The position numbers and the translations under genes were made by a program. Below, piece after piece: positions 43,331 to 51,353 of a stretch of DNA of 64,000 bases (position 1 is the stretch's first letter; the number at the start of each line of letters is the position of its first letter). This DNA is from JBDROU01 sp043809745 [NCBI: bacterium] (GTDB taxonomy: Bacteria > Elusimicrobiota > JBDRMW01): positions 1 to 64,000 of the forward strand of contig JBDROU010000005.1 in NCBI GenBank assembly GCA_043809745.1, read 5' to 3'. A model generated the notes under the pieces. That model worked only from the letters and a program-made list of their open reading frames with translations, ran no database searches and had not been told where the DNA came from.

Positions 43331-44326
43331 ATGTATTATAAAGACAAAATTAATTCGCTGAAAAATATTTTTAACTCTGACAATATAGAGGTTAATGCCG
43401 GTTCAATTATAATCAGCGGCATTATATATCCTATTATTGATGATGTTATAATTCTCTCACGGCCTCAAGAATATACGTCATATGTCAAAAATAAGCTTAG
43501 AAAAAATGCTCTGTCCGATGAAAAGTCAGAAATTTTTTCAGAAGATATACAGTTCTCGTTCGGCGAGGAGTGGAAGAAATATGAGGAAATACTGCCTGAA
43601 CATCAAAAGGAATTCCATCAGTACTTCGATATTGTGGAATTAAATAAACTTGAAAGCTGTACTGTCTGCGATCTGGGCTGCGGCAACGGCAGATGGAGTT
43701 ATTTCTTAAAAGATAAATGCAAAGAACTCATACTCGTAGATTTTTCTGATGCCATATTTGTTGCAAGAAAGAATCTTTCAAGCTCACCAAATTGCATATT
43801 TTTTATGTGCGATTTAAAGAAAATCCCGTTCAAAGGGGATTTCGCTAATCTCATATTTTCGCTAGGAGTTTTGCACCACCTGCCGACTGATTGTCTGCAG
43901 GAAGTTAGAAACTTAAAACATTTCGCGCCTGAACTGCTAATCTTCCTTTATTATGCGCTTGATAACAGGCCCGCACATTTCAGAATAATCCTTTCTGCTG
44001 TTACTTTTTTTAGAAAAATATTTTCAAAATTAAGAAGCCCGATAATCAGGAATTTTGTTACAACATGCTTAACATTTATTATATATGTACCCTTAATCTA
44101 TCTCGGCAAATTGATGAAGCCTTTAAACATAAGCAGCCAAATACCTTTGTATGATTTTTACAAGGATAAAAGCATTAAAAGAATAAAGCAGGACGTTTAT
44201 GACCGGTTTTTCACGGGAATCGAACAGCGGGTTACCAAAAAACAGATTGAAGGTTTAAGTGATACTTTTTCAAAAGTTACAGTTTCTGAAAATCTTCCCT
44301 ACTGGCATTTCATTTGCAAAAGATAG
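43331..44326 (+). CDS. class I SAM-dependent methyltransferase
   Basis: A 331-residue protein. Residues about 110-225 form a methyltransferase core: VCDLGCGNGRWSYFL (SAM-binding), LILVDFSDAIFVARKN with the acidic residue of motif II, and FSLGVLHHLP. The N-terminal 50 residues resemble a degenerate Trm112-like lead-in (IISGIIYPIIDDVIIL). A hydrophobic stretch near 250-265 suggests membrane contact. The substrate is unknown; small molecules or glycans are likely. It is a lone plus-strand gene, divergent from the HD-GYP gene, with a TATACT at 43303-43308 as a possible -10. Confidence 0.75.
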   Translation: MYYKDKINSLKNIFNSDNIEVNAGSIIISGIIYPIIDDVIILSRPQEYTSYVKNKLRKNALSDEKSEIFSEDIQFSFGEEWKKYEEILPEHQKEFHQYFDIVELNKLESCTVCDLGCGNGRWSYFLKDKCKELILVDFSDAIFVARKNLSSSPNCIFFMCDLKKIPFKGDFANLIFSLGVLHHLPTDCLQEVRNLKHFAPELLIFLYYALDNRPAHFRIILSAVTFFRKIFSKLRSPIIRNFVTTCLTFIIYVPLIYLGKLMKPLNISSQIPLYDFYKDKSIKRIKQDVYDRFFTGIEQRVTKKQIEGLSDTFSKVTVSENLPYWHFICKR

Positions 44327-44340
44327 ATTAAACCTTAAAA

Positions 44341-44376
44341 CAAACCCAAGACAGATTAATTTCTGTCTTGGGTTTG
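44341..44376. terminator. bidirectional rho-independent terminator
   Basis: A perfect 15-bp inverted repeat (CAAACCCAAGACAGA / TCTGTCTTGGGTTTG) with a 6-base loop sits between the convergent ends of the methyltransferase (44326) and the FadL gene (44393). On the minus strand the stem is followed by GTTTTAA-type sequence. Confidence 0.85.
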
Positions 44377-44392
44377 TCATTAATTAATACTA

Positions 44393-45670
44393 TTACTTAA
44401 ACTTATAAGTGACGTTTAATGCGGCCATATTTGTTTGGGCTTGGTATTTTCCAGGAGCTATGTTGTTGACCACATCCCTATCGCTGGAAACCAACAAACT
44501 ATAAGCTAAATCAATAACCACATCTTTGATTTTATAACCTGCGCCTAAAGCTATACCGTTTTTAGAACTATCCGGTATTGAAGGATTCAGATACTCTTGT
44601 GTCACAGGTGATTCAAAATAAAACCAGCCGCAGCGAATATCCCATTCATCGTTTAATGAATACTGTGTCCCCAGCCCAACACTCGAAACATCCTGCCAGT
44701 TTTTCTTTTCTGGATTTCCTGTATTTAGAACAGCCGATCTAGTGAGATCAGTTTCTGCATATTTAATATCAATTTCATTATAAGTAGACCAACCAGTCCA
44801 CTCATAATCCAACTCAACTACAACTTTTTCTGTACATTGCCAGGCATACCCTAACAGCAAACGTGGAGGCAAAGTTATATCTGTTTGTGCAGTAGTAGAA
44901 TAATTAACCGGAAAACCATACCCTGATGGGACTGGGATTGTATAAAGACCCGCAAGATTAGTTATTTTAACATCTCCATCTATATCTATTTTCGAAGAAG
45001 TTCTGTATGTAAGACCTGCGGTATGATTCTCATAAATTTCATACATAATACCGAGATAACCTCCTATACCGTCACCATCACCGCTAAGTTCAGACTTTCC
45101 CTCAGGTGAACTACCCGTATAAACCATTTTCTGGAGTGTAATATCAGTAAGCATATTATACTCTATACCCAATCCTAAAGAAAGTTTGTCGCTTACCTTA
45201 TAAGCTGCGCACGGCGCCAAGGTATAAAGCGTCATCTCAGAATCAGTAGCCAGGTAACGAACTCCAGAAGTATCTTTCCAATGAGTGGCTAAACCGAAAT
45301 TCATGTAATACCCAAGACCTGCAGACCAACTTTCATTTATTTTCCAGCTCGCATAAAAATTCGGGACAACAAATGTCTCGCTATCAGCGCTGTCTTTTAC
45401 CCCTAAAGGTGAAGTGTAATCGAATGAAGGAAGAAGAAGCGCGGTACCTAATGAAAGCTGAATACCATCAAGCTGTGTTAAACCCGCCGGATTAAAGTAA
45501 ACAGCTGCTGGATCATCAGCCTGAGCTACAAATACATTACCCATACCCAAAGCCTTTGCAGATAGCACCTGGTTTTCAAAACCGCCAGACCCCACGGCTT
45601 TTGCCGTCGCAACAAAAGCAAAAGAACATAGCACAATTAAAAAAACTGAAAAATACAACATCCTTTTCAT
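44393..45670 (-). CDS. OmpP1/FadL-family outer-membrane transporter
   Basis: A 425-residue protein with a signal peptide (about 1-25), the FadL N-terminal hatch signature (AKALGMGNVFVAQADDPAAVYFNPAGLTQL), a long series of beta strands and the C-terminal aromatic strand TNMAALNVTYKFK. It should form a 14-stranded barrel for uptake of hydrophobic compounds such as fatty acids or aromatics. AGGGGG precedes the ATG. It is a single-gene unit divergent from the prepilin operon. Confidence 0.9.
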   Translation of the reverse strand: MKRMLYFSVFLIVLCSFAFVATAKAVGSGGFENQVLSAKALGMGNVFVAQADDPAAVYFNPAGLTQLDGIQLSLGTALLLPSFDYTSPLGVKDSADSETFVVPNFYASWKINESWSAGLGYYMNFGLATHWKDTSGVRYLATDSEMTLYTLAPCAAYKVSDKLSLGLGIEYNMLTDITLQKMVYTGSSPEGKSELSGDGDGIGGYLGIMYEIYENHTAGLTYRTSSKIDIDGDVKITNLAGLYTIPVPSGYGFPVNYSTTAQTDITLPPRLLLGYAWQCTEKVVVELDYEWTGWSTYNEIDIKYAETDLTRSAVLNTGNPEKKNWQDVSSVGLGTQYSLNDEWDIRCGWFYFESPVTQEYLNPSIPDSSKNGIALGAGYKIKDVVIDLAYSLLVSSDRDVVNNIAPGKYQAQTNMAALNVTYKFK

Positions 45671-45712
45671 TGTGTTCCCCCTATTTTGATAAATTTAACT
45701 CCCAATAAAGAA

Positions 45713-45740
45713 TTGTAATAAAAAAATAAAATTATTACAA
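45713..45740. promoter_or_regulatory. 9-bp inverted repeat upstream of the FadL gene
   Basis: TTGTAATAA and TTATTACAA are separated by 10 bases, 43-70 bases before the FadL ATG. It could be an operator or a 5' leader hairpin. The A/T-rich context reduces confidence. Confidence 0.4.
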
Positions 45741-45822
45741 CCCTCACAGCCCTCCTGGTGCTTTCATAAATACATTTTCAATCCCTATTTTAACAGAGTT
45801 ATTAATCATATAATTCTCCTTT

Positions 45823-45838
45823 TGTGACCAAAATCACA
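45823..45838. promoter_or_regulatory. CRP/FNR-family operator, perfect TGTGA-N6-TCACA
   Basis: TGTGACCAAAATCACA is an exact match to the E. coli CRP core palindrome. It lies about 160 bases before the FadL ATG and about 150 bases before the likely start of prepilin transcription. A weak TAAAAT (45787-45792, minus) could be the -10 of an activator-dependent FadL promoter. No Crp-type regulator gene is in the window. Confidence 0.55.
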
Positions 45839-45947
45839 TCTTAAATTTTAGAATCAAAAATTTACTTCTTTATTTTTTGTCTAAATATAAGGTTGAATTT
45901 ACAAACTGCCGTTCTATTACAGTTGTAACAATCTTGTTAAATTCCCA

Positions 45948-45976
45948 TTGACAAACTCCTCAAGTGGTATTAGACT
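45948..45976 (+). promoter_or_regulatory. sigma70-type promoter of the prepilin operon
   Basis: TTGACA (45948-45953) and TAGACT (45971-45976) are separated by 17 bases. The -35 is a consensus match and the -10 matches four of six. Transcription would start near 45983 and leave an 85-base leader before the ATG at 46068, which has AAGGAGG at 46055-46061. Confidence 0.55.
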
Positions 45977-46067
45977 TAAAGTAAGAAGTGCAGAATTAAA
46001 TAAATTATTGGACTATTTTAGACAAAATCTATCTTAAGTAAAGTCTAGAAAAGCAAGGAGGCAGTCA

Positions 46068-46628
46068 ATGCATAAACGAAGCATTTACATTATCAAGCGC
46101 GGTTTCCAACTACGCTACACCAGACTTCTTATAACAATGCTGGCTATTTTTTGTGCACTAATAGTAATTAATTCCATAGTGTTTATAAACACTAATAGCG
46201 CGATTTTTAGTGATATCCCGGCGGCAAGAGAAGCAATTATAACCTTCACAAAATTATTGCTTATAATCTTAGTTTCATTTGGCGCTGGCCTTGCGCTATA
46301 CTCAATTTATGTATCTCACAAAGTCGCCGGTCCTATGTACCGTTTCGAACAAGTTTTAAGCGCATTATGCGAAGGAGACCTGACTGTAAGATCCAACATA
46401 AGGAAAGATGATGAACTGAAGGATTTTCAGGAAGTTATAAATAATACGATATTAAGGATTCATTCAATCATAAAAGAGGATAAAGAAAAAATTAAGCAGG
46501 CTTCTGTAATAATAAAGGAATTAAAAGAAAATATTAAAGCCGATCCGCAAAAACATGAACCGATTATAGAAATTATTAGCAAACTTGAATCGAAAATAGA
46601 AAGTGTCAATAAATTTTTCAAAACATAG
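46068..46628 (+). CDS. two-helix membrane protein with HAMP domain
   Basis: A 186-residue protein with membrane segments at about 18-42 and 60-85, a short periplasmic loop between them and then a HAMP domain (VAGPMYRFEQVLSALCEGDLTVR...DDELKDFQEVIN). The rest is a coiled coil ending without an output domain. It has the architecture of a signal-transducer front half and may act as a sensor or scaffold for the pilin system it heads. AAGGAGG lies six bases before its ATG. Confidence 0.75.
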   Translation: MHKRSIYIIKRGFQLRYTRLLITMLAIFCALIVINSIVFINTNSAIFSDIPAAREAIITFTKLLLIILVSFGAGLALYSIYVSHKVAGPMYRFEQVLSALCEGDLTVRSNIRKDDELKDFQEVINNTILRIHSIIKEDKEKIKQASVIIKELKENIKADPQKHEPIIEIISKLESKIESVNKFFKT

Positions 46629-46648
46629 AATTTTTTTAGCCTATTAAA

Positions 46649-49111
46649 ATGAAAATCATTTCAAACAAATTTTTTGCTAAATTTACAAAGAAATCAAAAA
46701 CCGGCATATCCCTTCCGGAACTTATGGTAGCGGTATTGATAATATCAGTAGGGCTGACAGCTTTTCTTGCATCATTTGCGGGCATAACGAGATCGATACT
46801 CTTATCAAAATCTAAAACTATAGCTTCTAATCTTGCTCAGGAGAAAATGGAATCGCTTAAGCAGCAATCTTACTACAGACTTCTGGTAACGATAAGTTCT
46901 ACCAATGATTCCAACTTTAATCCTGTAATTGAATACGACACCGCGTATTATCCAGAGGAGAACATCACTATTGCGGATCAGGTGTTCATAAGAAGAGTAT
47001 ACATCTCGAAAGTAAGAGAGAGCTCCGGGGATCTGGAAGAATTATCCTGGAGTGAAGCTGACTCAGGTCTAAAACTGGTAAAAGTATATGTTGTATGGAA
47101 TCTCATGAATAAATGGAGAAAATTCGAGATAAGCAATCTGCGTGAAAATCCTGATAGGGTAAGTTTGAACGCAACCGTGGATGGGGAAGTAGAATCAGGC
47201 GGGTCAGATCTTGAAAATGCTTCAGTCAGGATTGTACAAAACACAAGTTATAACGATACGACTGACGCTGGCGGCGATTACAGTTTTTCATTAGAACCAG
47301 GCACTTTTACCGTCAGGGCTTCTAAAACAGGTTATTTCATGCACGACGAAGAGATTACAATAGAATCAGATGAAACTCAAACAGTAGATTTCGATCTCGT
47401 TGCGATGGCTTCGGGTTCGGTTTCAGGTGTCGTCTGGTTAAAAGATCATATAGTTATTTCACAGGTTGTCGGAAGCTCGATAACAGTTGACGGATTTGCA
47501 CAAGAGTATGTTGAGCTGTTCAATCCAACCATATCTCAGTTTGAAGTCGCCAAAGACGCGACAACACCTTATTTAGATTTAATATATCAAAAACAGGCAA
47601 CGTCCAAAGACGTAATTCTGTTGAATTATTCAACGCTGAGCATACCCGTAAGCGGTTATTATCTAATAGCTAACACTACTACCGTGCATGTAGCCGGTGT
47701 TCAGGTGACAGCAGATGCTGTTTATGATCCTGCTCAAGCGCTTGACACTATCAAAACACCTCAAGACGGCGGCATAGGTATAGCGCCTGCAGGCACATCA
47801 GACTACATCGATCAGGTGGCATGGCAGTACAACGGTGTAAACGTCAGTTCTATCCGCGAAGGTACTCCTATTAATCAGTGGGCTGGCTTCGAAGAAAACG
47901 AGCAGTATATAAGAAAAGCCTGGCAATCAGGAACAAATTCTTCAAAAGGAAGATGTTATGATTCTAATAATAACAACTTAGATTTTTTCACGCTAAAACC
48001 AATAATTTATGAACCGAGGAATAGTACAACCATTCAAGATATACTTACTGGCACACCTGCATTAGGCGCATTGGTATTTGTAGATGACGGATTATCCAGC
48101 TCGGCTCAGGCTTATGCCGTGGGTTCACCTCCTAACGCAGAGTTTATGGTCCAATCCGTTGCTACCGGCACATGGAATGTATTAATATCAAGCGGTATAA
48201 ATTTTGTTCAAATAAGCACCGTTGCAGTTTCCGCAAGCGCTGATACAAGCCTCGGCTTGATATATTTCAGCACTACAGCTACGGAAGGATATGTTTCTGG
48301 AACAGTAAAAGACACATCAAGCACTCCTTTAGCGGATATTGTTGTAGAAGGTGTCGGAGATTCAGAGACAACAAACTCTGACGGCAGGTACTGCCTGCGC
48401 TTAAGCGAAGGATTACGCGATATAACCGCAAATCCCAACAACCAGAATTCCGATTATGTAAGCCAGACGGTAGCAGATGTTGCGATTACAGCCGGGAATC
48501 TTGTTTCAGGCATAGATTTTCAATTAAACTCAGGAGGATCTCTCACAGGTTTTACTTCAACTAACGGCGTGGATCCGCTTCCGGACATACCCGTTACTGC
48601 AAAACAAGGAAGCACACCGGTCGGAGAAGCTATCTCCGATGTAAGCGGTATTTTTACAATTGTCGATCTTCCGGTAGGATCATACACAGTAGAACCTTTC
48701 ATTGAGTCGCAGGAATCATGTTCCCCTGAGACTGAATCTGCAACTGTAGTCGGAGGAAACACCGTATTTGTAACCACATTTACCATTTCAAATGCTTACG
48801 GAACTATTGCCGGCTCTGTCACAAACGGCGGTGAACCGATTAAAACCGGTGTATTAATAATAATAACAACTACAACCGTCGGCGGCACACTGCCGCCCAC
48901 AATGGATGCAACAGCGCGCGCAGGCGCAGCTTATTATTGCGTATCCAGCAACTCAAGCGGGGAATACTCAGCGTCACTTCCCGGAGGCTTTAATTATAAT
49001 GTATATGGTTGGTATACCACATTTGAAGGTGAAACACCAGATTTTACAAAACAAACCGGATCCATTTCATTGAGCGCGGGAGGTTCAGAAATTGTTAATC
49101 TATCCTGGTAA
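46649..49111 (+). CDS. large prepilin with lamin-tail-like and carboxypeptidase-regulatory-like domains
   Basis: An 820-residue protein with a type IV prepilin leader: the site G-ISLPELMVAVLIISVG lies near residues 19-36 (cleavage after the glycine, E at +5). Four carboxypeptidase-regulatory-like beta modules follow at about 175-250, 545-625, 626-705 and 707-820. Between the first two is a region (about 262-470; ISQVVGS...QEYVELFNPT, YYLIANTT, GIGIAPAG) resembling the lamin-tail domain. It is far larger than a usual minor pilin and probably sits at the pilus tip or pseudopilus as an adhesin. Confidence 0.75.
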   Translation: MKIISNKFFAKFTKKSKTGISLPELMVAVLIISVGLTAFLASFAGITRSILLSKSKTIASNLAQEKMESLKQQSYYRLLVTISSTNDSNFNPVIEYDTAYYPEENITIADQVFIRRVYISKVRESSGDLEELSWSEADSGLKLVKVYVVWNLMNKWRKFEISNLRENPDRVSLNATVDGEVESGGSDLENASVRIVQNTSYNDTTDAGGDYSFSLEPGTFTVRASKTGYFMHDEEITIESDETQTVDFDLVAMASGSVSGVVWLKDHIVISQVVGSSITVDGFAQEYVELFNPTISQFEVAKDATTPYLDLIYQKQATSKDVILLNYSTLSIPVSGYYLIANTTTVHVAGVQVTADAVYDPAQALDTIKTPQDGGIGIAPAGTSDYIDQVAWQYNGVNVSSIREGTPINQWAGFEENEQYIRKAWQSGTNSSKGRCYDSNNNNLDFFTLKPIIYEPRNSTTIQDILTGTPALGALVFVDDGLSSSAQAYAVGSPPNAEFMVQSVATGTWNVLISSGINFVQISTVAVSASADTSLGLIYFSTTATEGYVSGTVKDTSSTPLADIVVEGVGDSETTNSDGRYCLRLSEGLRDITANPNNQNSDYVSQTVADVAITAGNLVSGIDFQLNSGGSLTGFTSTNGVDPLPDIPVTAKQGSTPVGEAISDVSGIFTIVDLPVGSYTVEPFIESQESCSPETESATVVGGNTVFVTTFTISNAYGTIAGSVTNGGEPIKTGVLIIITTTTVGGTLPPTMDATARAGAAYYCVSSNSSGEYSASLPGGFNYNVYGWYTTFEGETPDFTKQTGSISLSAGGSEIVNLSW

Positions 49112-49619
49112 AAAAGCGTTCCATAGGCTTATTGCTGAAAGAAAGGGATATTCTTTGATAGAAATTATGATAACGGTTGCCATTATTGGCATTATATCTT
49201 CAGTAGGATCCCATATTTTAATAAATTTTACAAGATTTCAGGCCCTTAATGCTGCCCGCGCCTCTATTCAAAGGGACGCCAGAATATCCATAGACGCTAT
49301 GAACCGTCATTTAAGACAGGGGGTCGCCTCATCAATAACAGTTGATCAAGTTACGAATCAACCGCCGTATTCCAGGATTAATTTTCAAACTGTAGAAGGA
49401 AAAATTATTAGTTACTATCAAAACAATAAAGAACTCATTCAGGACATTGACGGGCTAACAAGCACATTATCAAAGGATTTACGGTATATCGCGTTCGCTT
49501 ACCAGAACACATGGGAAGATGACATAATATCAATTTCAATCTCGCTTGAAAAGGGAACTTACGAGGCAAAGACCAGTATTTTTAAGTTATCTATAGAAAA
49601 AGTCAGAATAATGAATTAG
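49092..49619 (+). CDS. PilW-like minor prepilin
   Basis: A 175-residue prepilin with the processing site GYSLIEIMITVAIIGIISSVG at about 19 onward. The start is a TTG at 49092, overlapping the upstream gene by 20 bases; GGGAGG at 49078-49083 lies eight bases before it and supports that choice. No ATG precedes the processing site in frame. It is the second prepilin in the operon. Confidence 0.78.
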   Translation: MLIYPGKKAFHRLIAERKGYSLIEIMITVAIIGIISSVGSHILINFTRFQALNAARASIQRDARISIDAMNRHLRQGVASSITVDQVTNQPPYSRINFQTVEGKIISYYQNNKELIQDIDGLTSTLSKDLRYIAFAYQNTWEDDIISISISLEKGTYEAKTSIFKLSIEKVRIMN

Positions 49620-49629
49620 GAGTTAAATT

Positions 49630-50895
49630 ATGAAAATAACTTATTTACAAAACAAATTAATTGAATTGCAAAAAGGAAATGTTATGCTCATATCAATGAT
49701 TTTTTTAATAACATTTCTTATAACCATACCTTATCTAGTAAGGTTATCCCAGCAGGAATCAAAACAGACTGTAAAACAACAGCAAACCACCACAGCCTTC
49801 CAACTCGCAGAAGCCGGCCTCGATAGAGGGTTCTGGAAACTCTCTGAATCATCCGCTATATGGGACACCTTGGAAACAGACAGGATAACATATTATAATT
49901 ACGATAAGATATACTCCGATGTAAAAGGCGGCGAGTATACTATTGAGATGGCAAGTCATCCGACCATCAGCAAATACCGAATCATCACAGCGGCAGGCAG
50001 AGACAACTCCACCAAAGAAGTAAGAAAAATTGAGGCTATATACGAAAAACAGGAACTGGATGCGTGCATATACTGTGGTCCTAATCAAGGTATACTTGTA
50101 AAGGGCAATGTGGAAGTAAACTGGGGACCCATAAAGTCATTGAGCCCAATAACGCTTCAAGGAGCAGCCGCAACCAATCAGTTCCCCAGGAAATACTCCG
50201 CATCATCAATTGACCCATGGGATTTATCCCCGGCTTCCCCCAACACAAATAATTTACATTGGTGGTCATATTATAATGTACCGCCAAGACCGGAAATTGA
50301 CTTTGAGATAATTAAAGCAAGCGCTCAAGCTAACGGAACTTACTATGCCGGGAATAGAAACGTAAACAACTGGTCAGATTCTAGAAACCTTTACTGGTAT
50401 CATGAGCAAAATCTCAGCATTGGCGGAGGTGGTAATTACATAATAGGAAAAATATTTGTTATGGGCAATTTTACTATGACCGGAAGCGGTAACGGCAGCT
50501 ACACCATAGCCAATCTTCCTGCAACCGCGGCAGATGAATACCAGGCTATAGACACCTCAGCAACAAGCGAATTTTACGGTGATGCAGGCGGCGGCCCGCC
50601 GTCAAGCTTAAAAGTTAATTTCCAGTTCGGCGCCGGCGGCAATCCTGACAAAAGGGACGCTGTTAAAGACGGAGTTTCGATTAGAGGTTTATTATACTGC
50701 GGCGGCCAGTTTAATGTTTCAGGAAACGCAACAATACACGGAGCATTAGTAGTGGATGGCAACAGCTCCACAAATATTTCACCCGGTGGATCAGCAATTG
50801 TTTTCTACGATGACACTGCTTATGACGGACTTCCAACTTCCACGTCTCTGCCTGTAAGAGTATCATGGCGGGAATTATCGAAAACCTGGCCATAA
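49630..50895 (+). CDS. PilX-like pilus assembly protein
   Basis: A 421-residue protein with an N-terminal hydrophobic helix (about 18-37; NVMLISMIFLITFLITIPYLV) without a classical G-F-x-x-x-E site, then QTTTAFQLAEAGLDRGFWKL, the PilX-type N-region. The rest is glycine- and asparagine-rich with repeated V-x-G-x-x-x-I strands (GILVKGNVEVNWGP; GQFNVSGNATIHGALVVDGNSSTNI), suggesting a beta-helical domain. AGGAG precedes the ATG. It closes the operon and ends convergent to queD with only 13 bases between. Confidence 0.72.
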   Translation: MKITYLQNKLIELQKGNVMLISMIFLITFLITIPYLVRLSQQESKQTVKQQQTTTAFQLAEAGLDRGFWKLSESSAIWDTLETDRITYYNYDKIYSDVKGGEYTIEMASHPTISKYRIITAAGRDNSTKEVRKIEAIYEKQELDACIYCGPNQGILVKGNVEVNWGPIKSLSPITLQGAAATNQFPRKYSASSIDPWDLSPASPNTNNLHWWSYYNVPPRPEIDFEIIKASAQANGTYYAGNRNVNNWSDSRNLYWYHEQNLSIGGGGNYIIGKIFVMGNFTMTGSGNGSYTIANLPATAADEYQAIDTSATSEFYGDAGGGPPSSLKVNFQFGAGGNPDKRDAVKDGVSIRGLLYCGGQFNVSGNATIHGALVVDGNSSTNISPGGSAIVFYDDTAYDGLPTSTSLPVRVSWRELSKTWP

Positions 50896-50908
50896 CGAGA
50901 CAATTGAA

Positions 50909-51313
50909 TCACCCGTTTCTTAAAGCAATACTGTTGCTATCAGTTTCATCAAGCCTGATCTCAAATAAATAATCCTTCAATTTAGTCTTAGCTAAGATAT
51001 CCCAGACAATCTTACAAAGATTTTCCGATGTCGGCACAATGTTTTTAATAAATGACAACCTGTTAAAATCCTGATGATCCAGTTTTTGTATTACATTTTT
51101 ATTAACTATTTTTTTAACTGTATCTAAGTTGACAAGCATGCCGGTTATGGGATCTGCATCTCCCCTTAATGTCACCTTAAGTTCATAATTATGCCCATGA
51201 GGATATTTGCCTGCGCACTTTCCGTAAATATTTTTATTCTTAAGTCTTCCCATTTTTTTATTATATAAACTATGGGCCGCTGAAAAGAAAGTTTTATATG
51301 TTATGTATATCAT
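50909..51313 (-). CDS. queD: 6-carboxy-5,6,7,8-tetrahydropterin synthase
   Basis: A 134-residue PTPS-family enzyme with zinc ligands H14 (SAAHSL), H39 and H41 (PHGHNY), the catalytic C33 (YGKCAG) and LDHQDFNRL, matching QueD rather than eukaryotic PTPS. It catalyses the second step of preQ1 synthesis. QueE, QueC and QueF are not in the window; queA, tgt and queH are about 25 kb away. Confidence 0.88.
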   Translation of the reverse strand: MIYITYKTFFSAAHSLYNKKMGRLKNKNIYGKCAGKYPHGHNYELKVTLRGDADPITGMLVNLDTVKKIVNKNVIQKLDHQDFNRLSFIKNIVPTSENLCKIVWDILAKTKLKDYLFEIRLDETDSNSIALRNG

Positions 51314-51353
51314 ATATTTAAGTTATTTATAATTAGTAATTTTATTATTCACT

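Larger units (their letters stand above)
45671..46067. other. 397-base divergent regulatory region between the FadL gene and the prepilin operon
   Basis: It contains an inverted repeat close to the FadL start, a CRP-type site in the middle and a sigma70-type promoter for the plus strand, listed separately. No coding sequence is evident. Confidence 0.6.

Noticed and set aside
50896-51353. preQ1 riboswitch near queD
   Set aside because: The space upstream of queD is about 40 bases, A/T-rich, and lacks the pseudoknot pattern.
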